Shown: positions 8,719 through 17,666 of the stretch, piece by piece
Layout: every line of letters starts with the position of its first letter
How positions within the stretch are numbered: position 1 is the stretch's first letter
Origin: Polyangiaceae bacterium
Lineage (GTDB): Bacteria > Myxococcota_A > Polyangia > Polyangiales > Polyangiaceae
Length of the DNA: 64,000 bases
NCBI GenBank assembly: GCA_015075635.1
Contig: JABTUA010000003.1
Span: forward strand, 2,294,001 to 2,358,000
Reading direction: 5' to 3'
Translations under genes and position numbers: made by a program
Notes under the pieces: model-generated
What the model saw: the letters and a program-made list of their open reading frames with translations, nothing else
Told to the model about the DNA's origin: nothing
Databases searched by the model: none

Positions 8719-10011
8719 ATGCAGCGCGTGTTGGGTCTGGGAGTGCTGGTGTGCGTCGTCGGTTGCAGCGCCGGCGAGGCGCCCCGGGATCACGCGGCCG
8801 ACGACGAGCTCCTGCGCGAGGTCGGCGAGGCCGTGACCTGTGGGGCGAGCCTCCTGCGCTACCCCGTGGCCGGTCCGCACAACGGTGGCTACGACAAGAA
8901 CGCGCTGACCTACACCTGCCCGGCGCATCCGTCGCACGCGCCGGACAACTCGGACTTCATCGGCGGCGACCACTACGGCAACGACATCTTCGGCGCGAAG
9001 GGCACGCCCATCGTCGCGCCGGTGAACGGCACCGTGGTCAAGGCGGGCTGGAACAGCGTGGGGGGCAACCGGGTCACGGTGCAGGACGGCTGCGGCTGGA
9101 GCTACTACCACGCCCACCTCGACAGCATCGCGGTCAGCGTCGGGCAGAAAGTGAGCGCGGGCCAGACCATCGGCACCCTGGGCAACACCGGCAACGCCCA
9201 GGGCACGTCGCCGCACCTGCACTTCTCCGTCTATCCCGGCGTGTACGAGCAGGGCATCGACCCGTTCCCGCTGCTGGCCGCGGTGGACGGCACCTCGTGC
9301 CAGGGGCAGTGCAAGGCGCACTGCGAGGGCAGCAAGATCCACGGCGCCGACTGCGGGGTCGGCGACTGCGGCGTGTACGGCGCGACTTGCGTGGACGACG
9401 CGAAGGGCGTGCGCTGCGCGAGCGTGTTCTGCCCGGCAGTCGGGCAGAAGAAGGTCTGCGTCAACGAGAAGCTGATCGGTGACTGCAACGACGGCGCCAT
9501 CTCCACGGGTGACTGCTCGGCCTACGCCGCCCACTGCGTGGACGACGCGAAGGGCGCGCGCTGCGTCAGTGTGTTCTGCGACGCCAAGCTCGGCGTGGCC
9601 CACGACGTGTGCTTGCCCAACGGGCAGCTCGCGCACTGCACGGCGCTCGGTGGGATCAGCGCCGAGGACTGCGCGGCGGGCAAGCAGTGCAAGGACTCGG
9701 GCGCTGGCGCGAAGTGTGTCGCGCCGGGCGCGGGGGGCAGCGGGGGTTCGGGCGGCAGTGGGGGCTCGGGTGGCAGTGGGGGCTCGGGTGGCAGTGGCGG
9801 CTCGGGTGCCGCGGAGGCGGGAGCGGGCGGAGCAGCGGGCGCGGCGGGAGCGGCGGGCGCGAGCGGCGAGCCGATCGCTCCGCGGGACGGGACGACGCCC
9901 CTCGACGAGGGCTGCACCCTCGGCGCCGGAAGGGCGCGCGCGTCGCGCGGGTTCTGGCTCGCGCTCTTGGCGCTGGGTTTCGCGCTGAGAAACCGGCGGC
10001 GTCGAGCCTAA
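8719..10011 (+). CDS. M23 (LytM-type) metallopeptidase lipoprotein with MYXO-CTERM-like tail
   Basis: 430 residues, secreted. Lipoprotein signal LVCVVGC near residue 16. The M23 peptidase domain (residues ~75-190) has intact zinc and catalytic residues: H85 and D89 in HYGND, HAHL (His131/133) and HLHF (His166/168). M23 enzymes cleave glycyl or peptide bonds in peptidoglycan cross-links. Three Cys-rich repeats follow (residues ~195-330, each with CVDDAKGxRCxSVFC or a close variant), then a (GSGGSG) linker and a C-terminal helix (WLALLALGF) ending in RNRRRR, preceded by GC. That tail resembles the MYXO-CTERM surface-sorting signal. ATG 8719 is chosen because it starts the signal peptide; an upstream in-frame ATG at 8623 adds an implausible 32 residues. 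Confidence 0.85.
   Translation: MQRVLGLGVLVCVVGCSAGEAPRDHAADDELLREVGEAVTCGASLLRYPVAGPHNGGYDKNALTYTCPAHPSHAPDNSDFIGGDHYGNDIFGAKGTPIVAPVNGTVVKAGWNSVGGNRVTVQDGCGWSYYHAHLDSIAVSVGQKVSAGQTIGTLGNTGNAQGTSPHLHFSVYPGVYEQGIDPFPLLAAVDGTSCQGQCKAHCEGSKIHGADCGVGDCGVYGATCVDDAKGVRCASVFCPAVGQKKVCVNEKLIGDCNDGAISTGDCSAYAAHCVDDAKGARCVSVFCDAKLGVAHDVCLPNGQLAHCTALGGISAEDCAAGKQCKDSGAGAKCVAPGAGGSGGSGGSGGSGGSGGSGGSGGSGAAEAGAGGAAGAAGAAGASGEPIAPRDGTTPLDEGCTLGAGRARASRGFWLALLALGFALRNRRRRA
9736..9807 (+). repeat. 18-bp tandem repeat, 4 units
   Basis: Four 18-bp units of GGCAGTGGGGGCTCGGGT type (9736, 9754, 9772, 9790) encoding the Gly-Ser linker of the M23 lipoprotein. Units 2 and 3 are identical and units 1 and 4 differ at one to three bases, so copy number is likely to vary between strains. 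Confidence 0.9.
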
Positions 10012-10421
10012 CGAGCCGGGGCGCGCGCGAAGGCCACGGCCTGCTCCATCGACTCGAACAACCGGCTCGTGCTCGGGGCGTAGAGGCCGGCCAGGCTGTC
10101 GTACTGAAGGCGCTGCGTCGTGGAGCGGACCAGCACCCCCACCGGTTTCTTCGCGGCCTCGGCGCCACGGAACAACGTCTCGAGGGCGTCTCGGGTCTTC
10201 GGTCCGAAGACGTCCGGCGCGTCCCTCACGTCGAGCACCAGCCCTCGGAAGCGCGCGTCGGGCGCGAACACCTCGCGGGTCACCGTCTCCACGAGGCGGC
10301 GTGCGATCTCGGCGCCTTCCTCCGCGCCCACATCGGAGCGGTTCTCCACCGTCGCGCGCGCCACGCCGTCCAGCGCCGTCACCGTGATGAGCGGTGTGTC
10401 CAAGAGAACGTCGTCGTTCAT
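10008..10421 (-). CDS. Hypothetical 137-residue cytoplasmic protein
   Basis: No signal peptide or membrane segment. An alternating beta/alpha pattern is visible: LITVTALDGVARATVENRSD, a strand FRGLVLDVRDAP, then helix TRDALETLFRGAEAAKKP, strand VGVLVRSTTQR, and a C-terminal helix SRLFESMEQAVAFAR. The order recalls a STAS or SpoIIAA-like fold (compact, about 120 residues), but no conserved phosphorylatable serine motif is obvious. It overlaps the M23 gene's stop by 4 nt in convergent orientation. Function not recognised. Confidence 0.65.
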   Translation of the reverse strand: MNDDVLLDTPLITVTALDGVARATVENRSDVGAEEGAEIARRLVETVTREVFAPDARFRGLVLDVRDAPDVFGPKTRDALETLFRGAEAAKKPVGVLVRSTTQRLQYDSLAGLYAPSTSRLFESMEQAVAFARAPAR

Positions 10422-10492
10422 ACCCGTCCCGCCTCGGGGCCGAGTCTACCCAGAACCCGCCGTCTGCGGTCGAAAAGATCCGGTGTGAACGC

Positions 10493-11089
10493 TCACAGAC
10501 ACTTGCCGGGCATGTCCATCTGATCGCAGTCGGCGCCGCAGGGGCACACGCTGGCCCCGACGCAGCTCTGCCCTGCCGGGCACTCGTCGTCCTTCCAGCA
10601 GGCCCCGAGCACGGGGACCTTGCACACGCCGTTCACGCACGGCGCGTAGGTCTCGTCGCCGCACGCCATGTCGTTCGTGCAACAGGGGGCTGGGGCGGGC
10701 GTGGGCGCCATGCAGTTGCCGAGCTGATCGGCCTGGTGGCAGTCGTAGCCGCAGGGGCAGACCGAGGCGCCCATACACATCCCGTAGGGACAGTCGGAGT
10801 CCTGCCAGCACTTGAAGCTCGGCGGCACCAGCTTGCAGACACCCTCCACGCACTCGACCGGCGCAGGCGGGCCGTCGTCGGCATCTCCGGCGCTGCCGCA
10901 GTCGGCGTCGGTGCCGCAACATACCGGTCCGCCGCCGGTGCCGCCCGTCGAGCCACCGAAGCCGCCGGAGCCGCCGCTGCCCGCGGAGGCTCCGGTCCCG
11001 GCGGAGCCGCCGCTCTGTCCGTCCTTCGACACCGAACCGCCGCACCCCAAGACCGAGAGTCCCACCAGCAGCAGGCAGACACGCAGCAT
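10493..11089 (-). CDS. Cys-rich lipoprotein with an internal duplication
   Basis: 198 residues. Signal peptide MLRVCLLLVGLSVLGC with lipobox LGC, then a Gly/Ser/Thr linker, then Cys-rich modules. The C-terminal two-thirds contains an evident duplication: CPYGMCMGASVCPCGYDC and CPAGQSCVGASVCPCGADC, each preceded by GVCK(L/V)-C-W and followed by Q-D-G-C. Disulfide-rich secreted protein of unknown function, similar in build to several others in this window. The ATG at 11089 starts the signal peptide; the frame stays open upstream to 11314 but that stretch is not signal-like. Confidence 0.75.
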   Translation of the reverse strand: MLRVCLLLVGLSVLGCGGSVSKDGQSGGSAGTGASAGSGGSGGFGGSTGGTGGGPVCCGTDADCGSAGDADDGPPAPVECVEGVCKLVPPSFKCWQDSDCPYGMCMGASVCPCGYDCHQADQLGNCMAPTPAPAPCCTNDMACGDETYAPCVNGVCKVPVLGACWKDDECPAGQSCVGASVCPCGADCDQMDMPGKCL

Positions 11090-11226
11090 GCGCGGCGAGT
11101 TTGCAGCCGCCGTGCCAGGCGCATTCGCGCTGCTTTCTGCGGATCGCCCGGGTGCTGTGCCAGGCCTGGCACAGCAGGGCCGGATCCACCGATCCCCCTT
11201 GACCCTCCCGCCGCCCGGAGCAAATA

Positions 11227-11252
11227 CTTCGCACGCGAAATAATTCGCGAAG
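11227..11252. promoter_or_regulatory. Palindromic operator upstream of the MarR gene
   Basis: A compound palindrome: inner CGCGAA-ataa-TTCGCG (11234-11249) nested in outer CTTCGC...GCGAAG (11227-11252). It lies 9 nt before the MarR start codon in an AT-richer patch, a typical position and symmetry for an autoregulatory MarR site. Confidence 0.55.
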
Positions 11253-11261
11253 GACCGGATC

Positions 11262-11744
11262 GTGCGCGCCGCCCCGAAGACCGCCCTGGCCGAGCAGCCC
11301 GAGCTCGACTCCATCGTCGAGGCGATCCTCTACCTCTACACGGAGAGCCGGCGCATCACCAAGGACCTGGCCGCGCGCCACGGCGTGACCGGGCCGCAGC
11401 TCGCGGTGGTCAAGATGCTCGAGCCGGTGGGCAAGCTCTCGCTCTCGGAACTGTCCTGGAAGATCCGGGCGCGCAACAGCACCGTGACCGGGATCATCGA
11501 CCGCATGGAGCGCGAGGGCCTGGTCGAGCGCCGGCGCTCGGAGGACGACCGGCGCGTCATCCACATCACGCTGACCCGGAAGGGGCAGCGGCTCGCCACG
11601 GAGATCCCGGTGGAGCCCGTGCAGATCTTCCGACAGATCCTCTCCGAGCTCAGCGCGCGTGACGCGGCCGAGCTCAGCCGCATCCTGACCCGTTTGGCCC
11701 GCCGCGTACGCGAGCTGGTGGAAGAGAAAGGTGAACCCGAATGA
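11262..11744 (+). CDS. MarR family transcriptional regulator
   Basis: 160 residues, typical for MarR. Winged-helix DNA-binding core at residues ~50-110: LSLSELSWKIRARNSTVTGIIDRMEREGLVER, then the wing with RRSEDDRRVIHITLTRKG. Flanking helices form the dimer interface. The start is GTG 11262 with AAGGA about 8 nt upstream. Its TGA overlaps the ATG of the BKACE gene (ATGA), so it is the first gene of a three-gene operon (MarR, BKACE, enoyl-CoA hydratase) and probably represses it through the palindrome just upstream. The ligand is presumably an aromatic or CoA-linked intermediate of the pathway, which is inference. Confidence 0.9.
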   Translation: MRAAPKTALAEQPELDSIVEAILYLYTESRRITKDLAARHGVTGPQLAVVKMLEPVGKLSLSELSWKIRARNSTVTGIIDRMEREGLVERRRSEDDRRVIHITLTRKGQRLATEIPVEPVQIFRQILSELSARDAAELSRILTRLARRVRELVEEKGEPE

Positions 11745-12625
11745 GCGCCAAGAACGAGCCCACCCGTGATCCGGACGTCTGCGTGGTGACCTGCGCGTTG
11801 ACCGGAGTGCTCGCCAATCGCAGCCAGTGCCCGGGCATCCCGTATACGCCGGCGGAGATCGGCGAGGAGGCACGACGCGCCTACGAGGCCGGCGCGGCGG
11901 TGGTGCACATCCACGCCCGCAACGACGACGGCTCGCCCACCTTCAGCCCGGCGGTGTTCGCCAAGATCCGCGAGGAGGTCCGGGCGCGGAGCCCGATCAT
12001 CCTGAACTACTCGACCGGGACCATGAGCGACGACGTGACCGAGCAGAGCACGTACATCCGCGAGACGCGCCCCGAGATCGCCGCGCTCAACATGGGCACG
12101 ATGAACTACTCGAAGTACTCCGGGAAGCGGAAGGACTTCGTCTTCGACATGGTGTTCCCGAACACCTACAGCAAGATCATCTCCCTGCTGAAGGCCATGA
12201 ACGAGGCTGGCGTGAAGCCCGAGCTCGAGTGCTTCGACAGCGGGCACACCCACGGCGTCTGGCCGTTGGTGGACATGGGCGTCTTGAAGCCGCCGCTCCA
12301 GTACTCGTTCATCGTGAACGTGCTCGGCGGCATCCCGCCGTTGGTGGAGTCGCTCCAGCTCCAGAGCAAGCTGGCCGTTCCGGGCAGCGAGTGGGAGGTC
12401 ATCGGCATCAGCCACGGTCACTGGAAGATGCTGGCGACGGCGCTGGTGCTCGGCGGCAACATCCGCACCGGCCTCGAGGACCACCTGTACTTGCCGAACG
12501 GCGAGATGGCGAAGTCGAACGGCGACATGGTCGAGACCGCGGTGGGACTGGTGCGCACCGTGGGCCGCCGTCCGGCGACGGTGGAGGAGGCGCGCCAGAT
12601 CCTGAGCCTGCCGCGGGTGTCGTGA
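11741..12625 (+). CDS. BKACE (DUF849) beta-keto acid cleavage enzyme
   Basis: 294 residues, normal for the family. Zn-dependent enzymes of this family condense a beta-keto acid with acetyl-CoA to give acetoacetate and a new CoA ester (Kce in lysine fermentation is the founder). Visible signatures: VVTCALTGV near the start, VVHIHARNDDGSPTFS (metal-binding His pair), ILNYSTGT, LECFDSGH and GNIRTGLEDHLYL, plus a C-terminal VRTVGRRPATVEEAR. The metal His residues and the Glu-Asp in GLEDH are present, so it should be active; the substrate cannot be read from sequence. It sits between a MarR regulator and an enoyl-CoA hydratase, both overlapping. Confidence 0.92.
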   Translation: MSAKNEPTRDPDVCVVTCALTGVLANRSQCPGIPYTPAEIGEEARRAYEAGAAVVHIHARNDDGSPTFSPAVFAKIREEVRARSPIILNYSTGTMSDDVTEQSTYIRETRPEIAALNMGTMNYSKYSGKRKDFVFDMVFPNTYSKIISLLKAMNEAGVKPELECFDSGHTHGVWPLVDMGVLKPPLQYSFIVNVLGGIPPLVESLQLQSKLAVPGSEWEVIGISHGHWKMLATALVLGGNIRTGLEDHLYLPNGEMAKSNGDMVETAVGLVRTVGRRPATVEEARQILSLPRVS

Positions 12626-13410
12626 TGGAGACGCGGGACTACAAGGTTCTGCTGGTCACGAGCGAAAGCGGCGTCGCGAAGCTGGTCTTGAACCGGCCCG
12701 AGCGGCGCAACGCCATCGGCACCCAGATGGTGAACGAGCTCTGTTGGGCCCTGGACGACGCGCGGGACGACGCCGCCGTGCGCAGCGTCGTGATCACCGG
12801 TGCGGGCAATTCGTTCTGCGCGGGCGGCGACTTCCAGCAAATGACCGCCGGCGCCGAGGCTGGCGAGCTGCCGTTCAAGGGCGACTACAAGGATCTGCTG
12901 CTCCGGCTCTGGCGCAGCCCCAAGCCGGTGATCGCCCGGGTGAACGGTCACGCCATGGGTGGTGGGCTCGGGCTGGTCGCCGCCTGCACCTTCGCCGTCG
13001 CCGCCAGCGACGCGAAGCTCGGCACGCCGGAGGTCAAGGTGGGCCTGTTCCCGTTCATGATCCTGGCCGTGCTCGAGCGCGTCATGGGGCGGCGCGCGCT
13101 CACGGAGATGATGCTCTCGGGAAGACACCTGAGCGGCGACGAAGCGGCGCGGCTCGGGCTCGTGAACAAAGCCGTGCCGGCGGACTCGCTGGACGCCGCG
13201 GTGGCGGAGTACACCGAGATGATCGCGGCGAAGAGCCCGAGCACCGTGCGCCTGGGGCTCGCGGCGCTGGCCGACACGGAGGACCTCGGGCTGGACGAGA
13301 AGCTGCCGATCCTGGAGCAGCGCCTGCACGACTGCCTGGCCACGGACGACGCTCGGGAGGGCCTGATGGCATTTCTGGAGAAGCGGCAGCCGGTCTGGAC
13401 CGGGCGCTGA
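12625..13410 (+). CDS. Enoyl-CoA hydratase/isomerase (crotonase) family protein
   Basis: 261 residues. Crotonase fold: KLVLNRPERRNAIG, oxyanion-hole segments AGNSFCAGGDFQQM (residues ~60) and VNGHAMGGGLGLVAACTF (~107-124), and the GTPEVKVGLFPFM loop. The first hydratase glutamate position reads within GGGLGL (Leu rather than Glu), while the second-site region keeps Glu in TPEVKVGL; so hydratase chemistry is not assured and isomerase or other crotonase activity is possible. ATG 12625 overlaps the BKACE stop (TGATG). Likely acts on the CoA ester made by BKACE in a small catabolic pathway. Confidence 0.9.
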   Translation: METRDYKVLLVTSESGVAKLVLNRPERRNAIGTQMVNELCWALDDARDDAAVRSVVITGAGNSFCAGGDFQQMTAGAEAGELPFKGDYKDLLLRLWRSPKPVIARVNGHAMGGGLGLVAACTFAVAASDAKLGTPEVKVGLFPFMILAVLERVMGRRALTEMMLSGRHLSGDEAARLGLVNKAVPADSLDAAVAEYTEMIAAKSPSTVRLGLAALADTEDLGLDEKLPILEQRLHDCLATDDAREGLMAFLEKRQPVWTGR

Positions 13411-13443
13411 CGAGAGAGGGGAGATCTCGGCCGCGCTTCTGGT

Positions 13444-14778
13444 ATGAGGCGACGCATGTCGAGATTCGGCCTGTCCCTCGTGGCTCTCATCGCCGTCGGC
13501 TGCGGCCCCGCGGCGCGCCCGACGGCTCAGGCGCCGGCCTTCGAGCCGGCGGGTCAGAGCAAGTGTCGCGTCAAGAAGAGCTCCGACCGGCCGCTGATCA
13601 TCGAGTGGCCGTCGTCGGATCGTGCGGCGCTCGAGTCCACGGCGAAGCGCGGGCTGGTCGTGGTGCGCTACGAGAGCTGCGAGATGGAGGTCCTGCCGCG
13701 CTGCCAGCTCGGGGGGTCGTATCGCTACACGGCGACCACGCGCAAGCTGGAGAAGGTGTCCATCCGCGACGCGGACGAGCTCTACGCGCAGGTGCCGGTC
13801 GGCGCGGCCAAGCTGGAGGGCAAGCTGGAGAAGGCCGGCGAGCTGAACGTCGCCATGCACGTGGTCGGTCGCTTCGACGCCGTCGAGCCGGACAAACCCG
13901 AGCTCGAAGGCGCCTGCGACGGCGCGACGCACGTCGTGACGGCGATGACCTCCGGCGCGTTCGAGTTCTTCGCCGGCGCCGAGGCCGAAGCCGGCGGGGG
14001 CGCCTCGGTGCTCGGGGCAGGCGCCGGCGCCAAGAGCTCGACGCGGAACGAGCTCCTGAGCAAGGACGGCGACGCGGAGGCCTGCGCCGCGGCGACGCCG
14101 GACGCGAGCGGACCGCCGACGGGCTGCGGCGCCATCTTGCGCCTCGAGGTCTCGGAGCTCGGCAGCTTGGCCAAGCTGGCGAAGGCCGCTCCGCCGCCGG
14201 AGACCCCCAGCGTGGGTGGTCTGGGCGTGGCGACCCCGAACAGCGGCGCGCTGATCCGCTCCGGTCCGGGGGTCGTGAAGCTCCACATCGAGAGCCCGGA
14301 TCCGAGCGTGCAGCTCCACGGCTTGGGCGCGCAGCGCCTGGACCAAGTCGCCGGTGGGTACGTCGGCCAGGGGGCGAGCACGCTCCTGTGCCGCGCGCCC
14401 TGCGACGCCGTGATCGACGCGCGCCTCGGCCAGCCGCTGAAGATCGCCGGCCCCGACATCCCGGACTCAGCCCCGTTCACCGTCTACGACAAGGAGGGCG
14501 AGGTCACCGCCCGCGTGCGACCAGGCAACAGCGGGAAGCTGACCTGGTCGGCGATCACCGGCTCGACCGGGATCCTGGCGGTGATCACCGGAGGCAGCCT
14601 GCTCCTGACCGGTGCGCTCATCAACTCGACCGACTCCGCCTCGACCAGCGGCGACGGTCTGGTCAAGTGGGGCGCCATCACCCTGGGGGGCGGCGTCGCG
14701 CTGACCACCGCGGGCGTGATCCTCTGGAACAGCGGCACCACCGACGTCACCCTCGAGGGCGGCGGCGGAAAGCCCTGA
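13444..14778 (+). CDS. Large lipoprotein with C-terminal membrane hairpin
   Basis: 444 residues. Signal peptide ending VGC (residue ~20, lipobox IAVGC). The middle (residues ~40-260) includes VVRYESCEMEVLPRCQLGGSYRY and a helical FFAGAEAEAGGG segment. The C-terminal third has a beta-rich stretch (FTVYDKEGEVTARV) followed by two hydrophobic segments (WSAITGSTGILAVITGGSLLL; WGAITLGGGVALTTAGVIL) forming a hairpin. I recall similar proteins with GSYRYT and paired C-terminal helices in myxobacteria, often without assigned function. A TATGAG hexamer lies 12-17 nt before the ATG. No enzyme motif seen. Confidence 0.75.
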   Translation: MRRRMSRFGLSLVALIAVGCGPAARPTAQAPAFEPAGQSKCRVKKSSDRPLIIEWPSSDRAALESTAKRGLVVVRYESCEMEVLPRCQLGGSYRYTATTRKLEKVSIRDADELYAQVPVGAAKLEGKLEKAGELNVAMHVVGRFDAVEPDKPELEGACDGATHVVTAMTSGAFEFFAGAEAEAGGGASVLGAGAGAKSSTRNELLSKDGDAEACAAATPDASGPPTGCGAILRLEVSELGSLAKLAKAAPPPETPSVGGLGVATPNSGALIRSGPGVVKLHIESPDPSVQLHGLGAQRLDQVAGGYVGQGASTLLCRAPCDAVIDARLGQPLKIAGPDIPDSAPFTVYDKEGEVTARVRPGNSGKLTWSAITGSTGILAVITGGSLLLTGALINSTDSASTSGDGLVKWGAITLGGGVALTTAGVILWNSGTTDVTLEGGGGKP

Positions 14779-14822
14779 GCCCGCAAGCGCACGTTTCAGC
14801 GTCCGCGGGCGACATACCAGGA

Positions 14823-15431
14823 GTGTTCCGACCGGCCACTCTGGGGTTCATCCTCGCGACCGTCCTGGCCGGGTGCGAGCCCGAGACCGAGCCTGCCGGT
14901 GTGGGTGACCCCTGCGTTCCCGAGGAGGAGCACCAGCCCACCTTCGGCGGGTTCGACTACATGGAGGTCAGCGTCGAGACCGGGTCCGTCCAGTGCCGCA
15001 CGCGCGTCTGCCTGGTGAACCAATTCCAGGGCCGGGTGAGCTGCCCCTACGGCCAGACCGAGGCCGACCTCGAGCTGCCAGCCACCGATCCGCGGCGCTG
15101 CCGTCTGCCCGGCACGAGCGATCCGGTCACCGTGCGGGTGCCGCCGCAGCTCGTGAGGCGCACCGCGGCGGCGTCGCCCCCGCGCCACCCGGAGTACGCG
15201 AAGGACGCGGTGTACTGCTCGTGTCGCTGCGACGGTCCGGATCCGAACGCCCGCTACTGCCGGTGCCCGAGCGGCTTCCACTGCGAGAAGCTCATCGAGG
15301 ATCTGGGCCTCGGATCCGCCGAGCTCGCCGGGAGCTACTGCGTCAAGAACGGAACCGAGTGGTCCGGGGCGAGCGCCCTGGAGTGCAACGCCGCGCTGAC
15401 GAGCTGCGGCAATGAGGGGAAGAACCCGTAG
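14823..15431 (+). CDS. Cys-rich secreted lipoprotein
   Basis: 202 residues starting at GTG 14823: signal peptide FRPATLGFILATVLAGC with a clear lipobox (LAGC), then a mature part with many cysteines. These include YCSCRCDGPDPNARYCRCPSG (residues ~133-155) and FHCEKLIEDLG, and a short C-terminal Cys pair. Pattern and size suggest a disulfide-stabilised surface protein; no known domain recognised. It stands alone between the preceding lipoprotein gene and the toxin-antitoxin pair. Confidence 0.72.
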   Translation: MFRPATLGFILATVLAGCEPETEPAGVGDPCVPEEEHQPTFGGFDYMEVSVETGSVQCRTRVCLVNQFQGRVSCPYGQTEADLELPATDPRRCRLPGTSDPVTVRVPPQLVRRTAAASPPRHPEYAKDAVYCSCRCDGPDPNARYCRCPSGFHCEKLIEDLGLGSAELAGSYCVKNGTEWSGASALECNAALTSCGNEGKNP

Positions 15432-15477
15432 CGCTGCGAGCGGGGCTCCCCGGTGCCTCGTGTGCTACAGTGCCATT

Positions 15478-15744
15478 ATGCGGCCCGGTCGGACGAAGAC
15501 CACGAGCTTGTCTCTCGACGAAGCCACCTTGAAGAACTTGAAGGCGCTCGCGAAGAGGCGCCACAAGGGAAACGTGTCCGCCCTGATCACGGAGCTCGCG
15601 GCTCGAGAGGCGAAGCTCGCGGCGGCCGAGGCCTTCTTCGTCAAGTACGGCGCCCCACCGCTCAGCTCGAAAGACATCGAGCGCATCGAGGCCGAGTGGC
15701 GGGGCGAGGCGCCGCGCAAGAAGGCCCGACGCCCAGCGGCATGA
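15478..15744 (+). CDS. Antitoxin of a VapBC-like pair
   Basis: 88 residues, basic. The N-terminus KTTSLSLDEATLKNLKALAKR looks like a ribbon-helix-helix DNA-binding segment, and the C-terminal half (AKLAAAEAFFVKYGAPPLS...EAEWRGEA) is a helical tail that would wrap the toxin. Its TGA overlaps the toxin ATG (ATGA), the usual coupled antitoxin-toxin arrangement. RHH antitoxins usually repress their own promoter; a TACAGT hexamer 8-14 nt upstream of the start may be the -10 box. Confidence 0.82.
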   Translation: MRPGRTKTTSLSLDEATLKNLKALAKRRHKGNVSALITELAAREAKLAAAEAFFVKYGAPPLSSKDIERIEAEWRGEAPRKKARRPAA

Positions 15745-16115
15745 CCTTCACGTTCGACACCGGGATGCTGATCGCGCTCGAGCGGCGAAAGCTGCGCGCG
15801 GTGCAGGCGTTTCAGGCCATCGTGCGTCGCGGCATCCTGCCGGTGGTGCCTGCGGTCGTCTACGCCGAGTGGTGGCGGGGCAGGAGCGACATCCGCGAGG
15901 AAATCCTGGCGGCTGTGCTGGTCGAAGACATGCCGCCGCCCTTGTGTCGCGCCGCAGGCGAAGCGCTCGGGGCCGTGAGGGGAGCCACGCTCACCGACGC
16001 GGTGGTCATGGCCTCCGCCGCCCTCCGGGGGGGCGGCGTCGTGTACACCGGTGATGTCGCCGATCTGGAGCGCCTGAGCGCTCACTTCCCGACGGTCCGC
16101 GTGCTGCCGGCGTGA
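15741..16115 (+). CDS. PIN-domain toxin (VapC-like)
   Basis: 124 residues. PIN-domain ribonuclease with acidic residues in the expected order: FDTGMLIALE (Asp6), AEWWRG (Glu), TLTDAVVMASA (Asp) and VYTGDVADLERL (Asp near the C-terminus, the TxDxxDL signature). VapC toxins cleave specific RNAs (often initiator tRNA or rRNA) using Mg and these residues; the antitoxin upstream neutralises it. The four-acid site appears complete, so it should be active. It converges on the TolC gene, with 31 bp between them. Confidence 0.87.
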   Translation: MTFTFDTGMLIALERRKLRAVQAFQAIVRRGILPVVPAVVYAEWWRGRSDIREEILAAVLVEDMPPPLCRAAGEALGAVRGATLTDAVVMASAALRGGGVVYTGDVADLERLSAHFPTVRVLPA

Positions 16116-16146
16116 GCGGTTGCCCTCGCACGTGCGCCGAGCGCGA

Positions 16147-17666
16147 CTACGGGACGTCGCGGCCCACGGCGTGCCGCAGCCGGACGTCCGCGATGCGGAG
16201 CTCGATGCGCGCGTTGATCTCGGAGAGGCGCGCCGCGAGCAGGTCCGTCTCCGCCTCGATGACCTCCGTCGTCGTGGCCTTGCCCACGCGGTAGAGGTCC
16301 ACCGCGACGCGGTACGCTTCCTCCGAGGCCGCCACGCCGCGCCGCGCGCTGGTCAGCGCGCCTTCGGACTTCTGGCGTGACAGGTAGTGGGCGGCCACCT
16401 CCTGCCGGATGCCGTCCGACAGCGCGTTGCGCTGCGACTCCAGCGAGCGCGCCGTGGCGTCCAGCTGACTCGACTGCGAGCCCACGATGAACACGTCGGT
16501 GACGTTCCAGGTCGCGACCAGCCCTGCCGACCAGGTGGCCTTCCACTTCTCTTCCTGGGGGAAGAAGCGCTGGTTCGGGTTGGCGTAGGTCACGTCCCCG
16601 AAGGCGTCGAGCCGCGGGTAAGCGCCCACCTTGAGCGCCTTGGCGGCGAGGCGCGTCGCACGGCTCGCCTCGGTGAGCGCCCGGAGCTCGAGCCGCTTCG
16701 ACAGCGCTTCGTCGGTAAGGTCGTCGAGCTCGCCGGGGATGGGCCGGCGCGGCGCGTTGACGTCCTCGCCGACCTGGAACGTTTTGGTCTTCTTGTCGCC
16801 CATCAGGATGGCCATCTGGCGCTCCGCGAGATCGCGGAAGGTCTTGGCCTCGAGCGCCACCTGCTCGGTGCTCACCGCCAGCGCCTCGAGCCGCATCAGA
16901 TCCGCCTTGGTGATCACGCCGAGCTGGTAGGCGGGCTTGGCGTCCTTGACCCGAGCGCGGGTCCGCTCCAGGGACTTCTCGGCGACGGCGACCCGCGCCT
17001 TGGCGCGCAGCCAGTCGTAGTAGAGCGCCTGCGCGTCGGAGCGCACCTTGAGCTTCTCGGCCTTCACCGCCAGCTCCGCGGCCCGCCGGTTCGCCGACGC
17101 GCCGGCCGAGGCGTTGGACAGCCGGAGCACGTAGTCCGAGATCGGAACGGTGAGGGACGCGCTCAGCGCGTACATGTTCTGCAAGCTCGGAAACGAGAAG
17201 CTCGCCGCGCCGACCGGGACGCCGCCCGAGTCGAGCACGCACTGCGCCGCCGGGTTTCCCGGGCACGGGCCCACCCCGAGCGGGCCGGGGTTCTGCGCGC
17301 CGACCAGCGCGCCGCCGAGGCCGCTCTCGACCTTGGAGAGGCGGGTGTAGGAGGCCTTGCCGGTGAGGCGCGGGAAGAACTGCGCCGTGGTCTCGTTCAG
17401 CCGGGCTCGGGAGGCGTCGAGCTCGGCGAGCTTCGCGCGAACGGTGTGGCTGCTGGCCACCGTGCGCTCCGCGAACGTGTCGGCAGTTAGCCCTCCGGGA
17501 GCGGGGGCGAGCACGGCGGCCGCCTCGTCCACCTTCGGGGCCGCGTCGACCTCGGCCGACGCGGGGGGCTGCGGAGCCGCGGCGGGCGCCGGCGCCTCGG
17601 GCTGGGCGAAGGCCCAGGTCGTGAGCAGGGACGAATACGCGACGAGAGAGGCGACCGTTCGACGTT

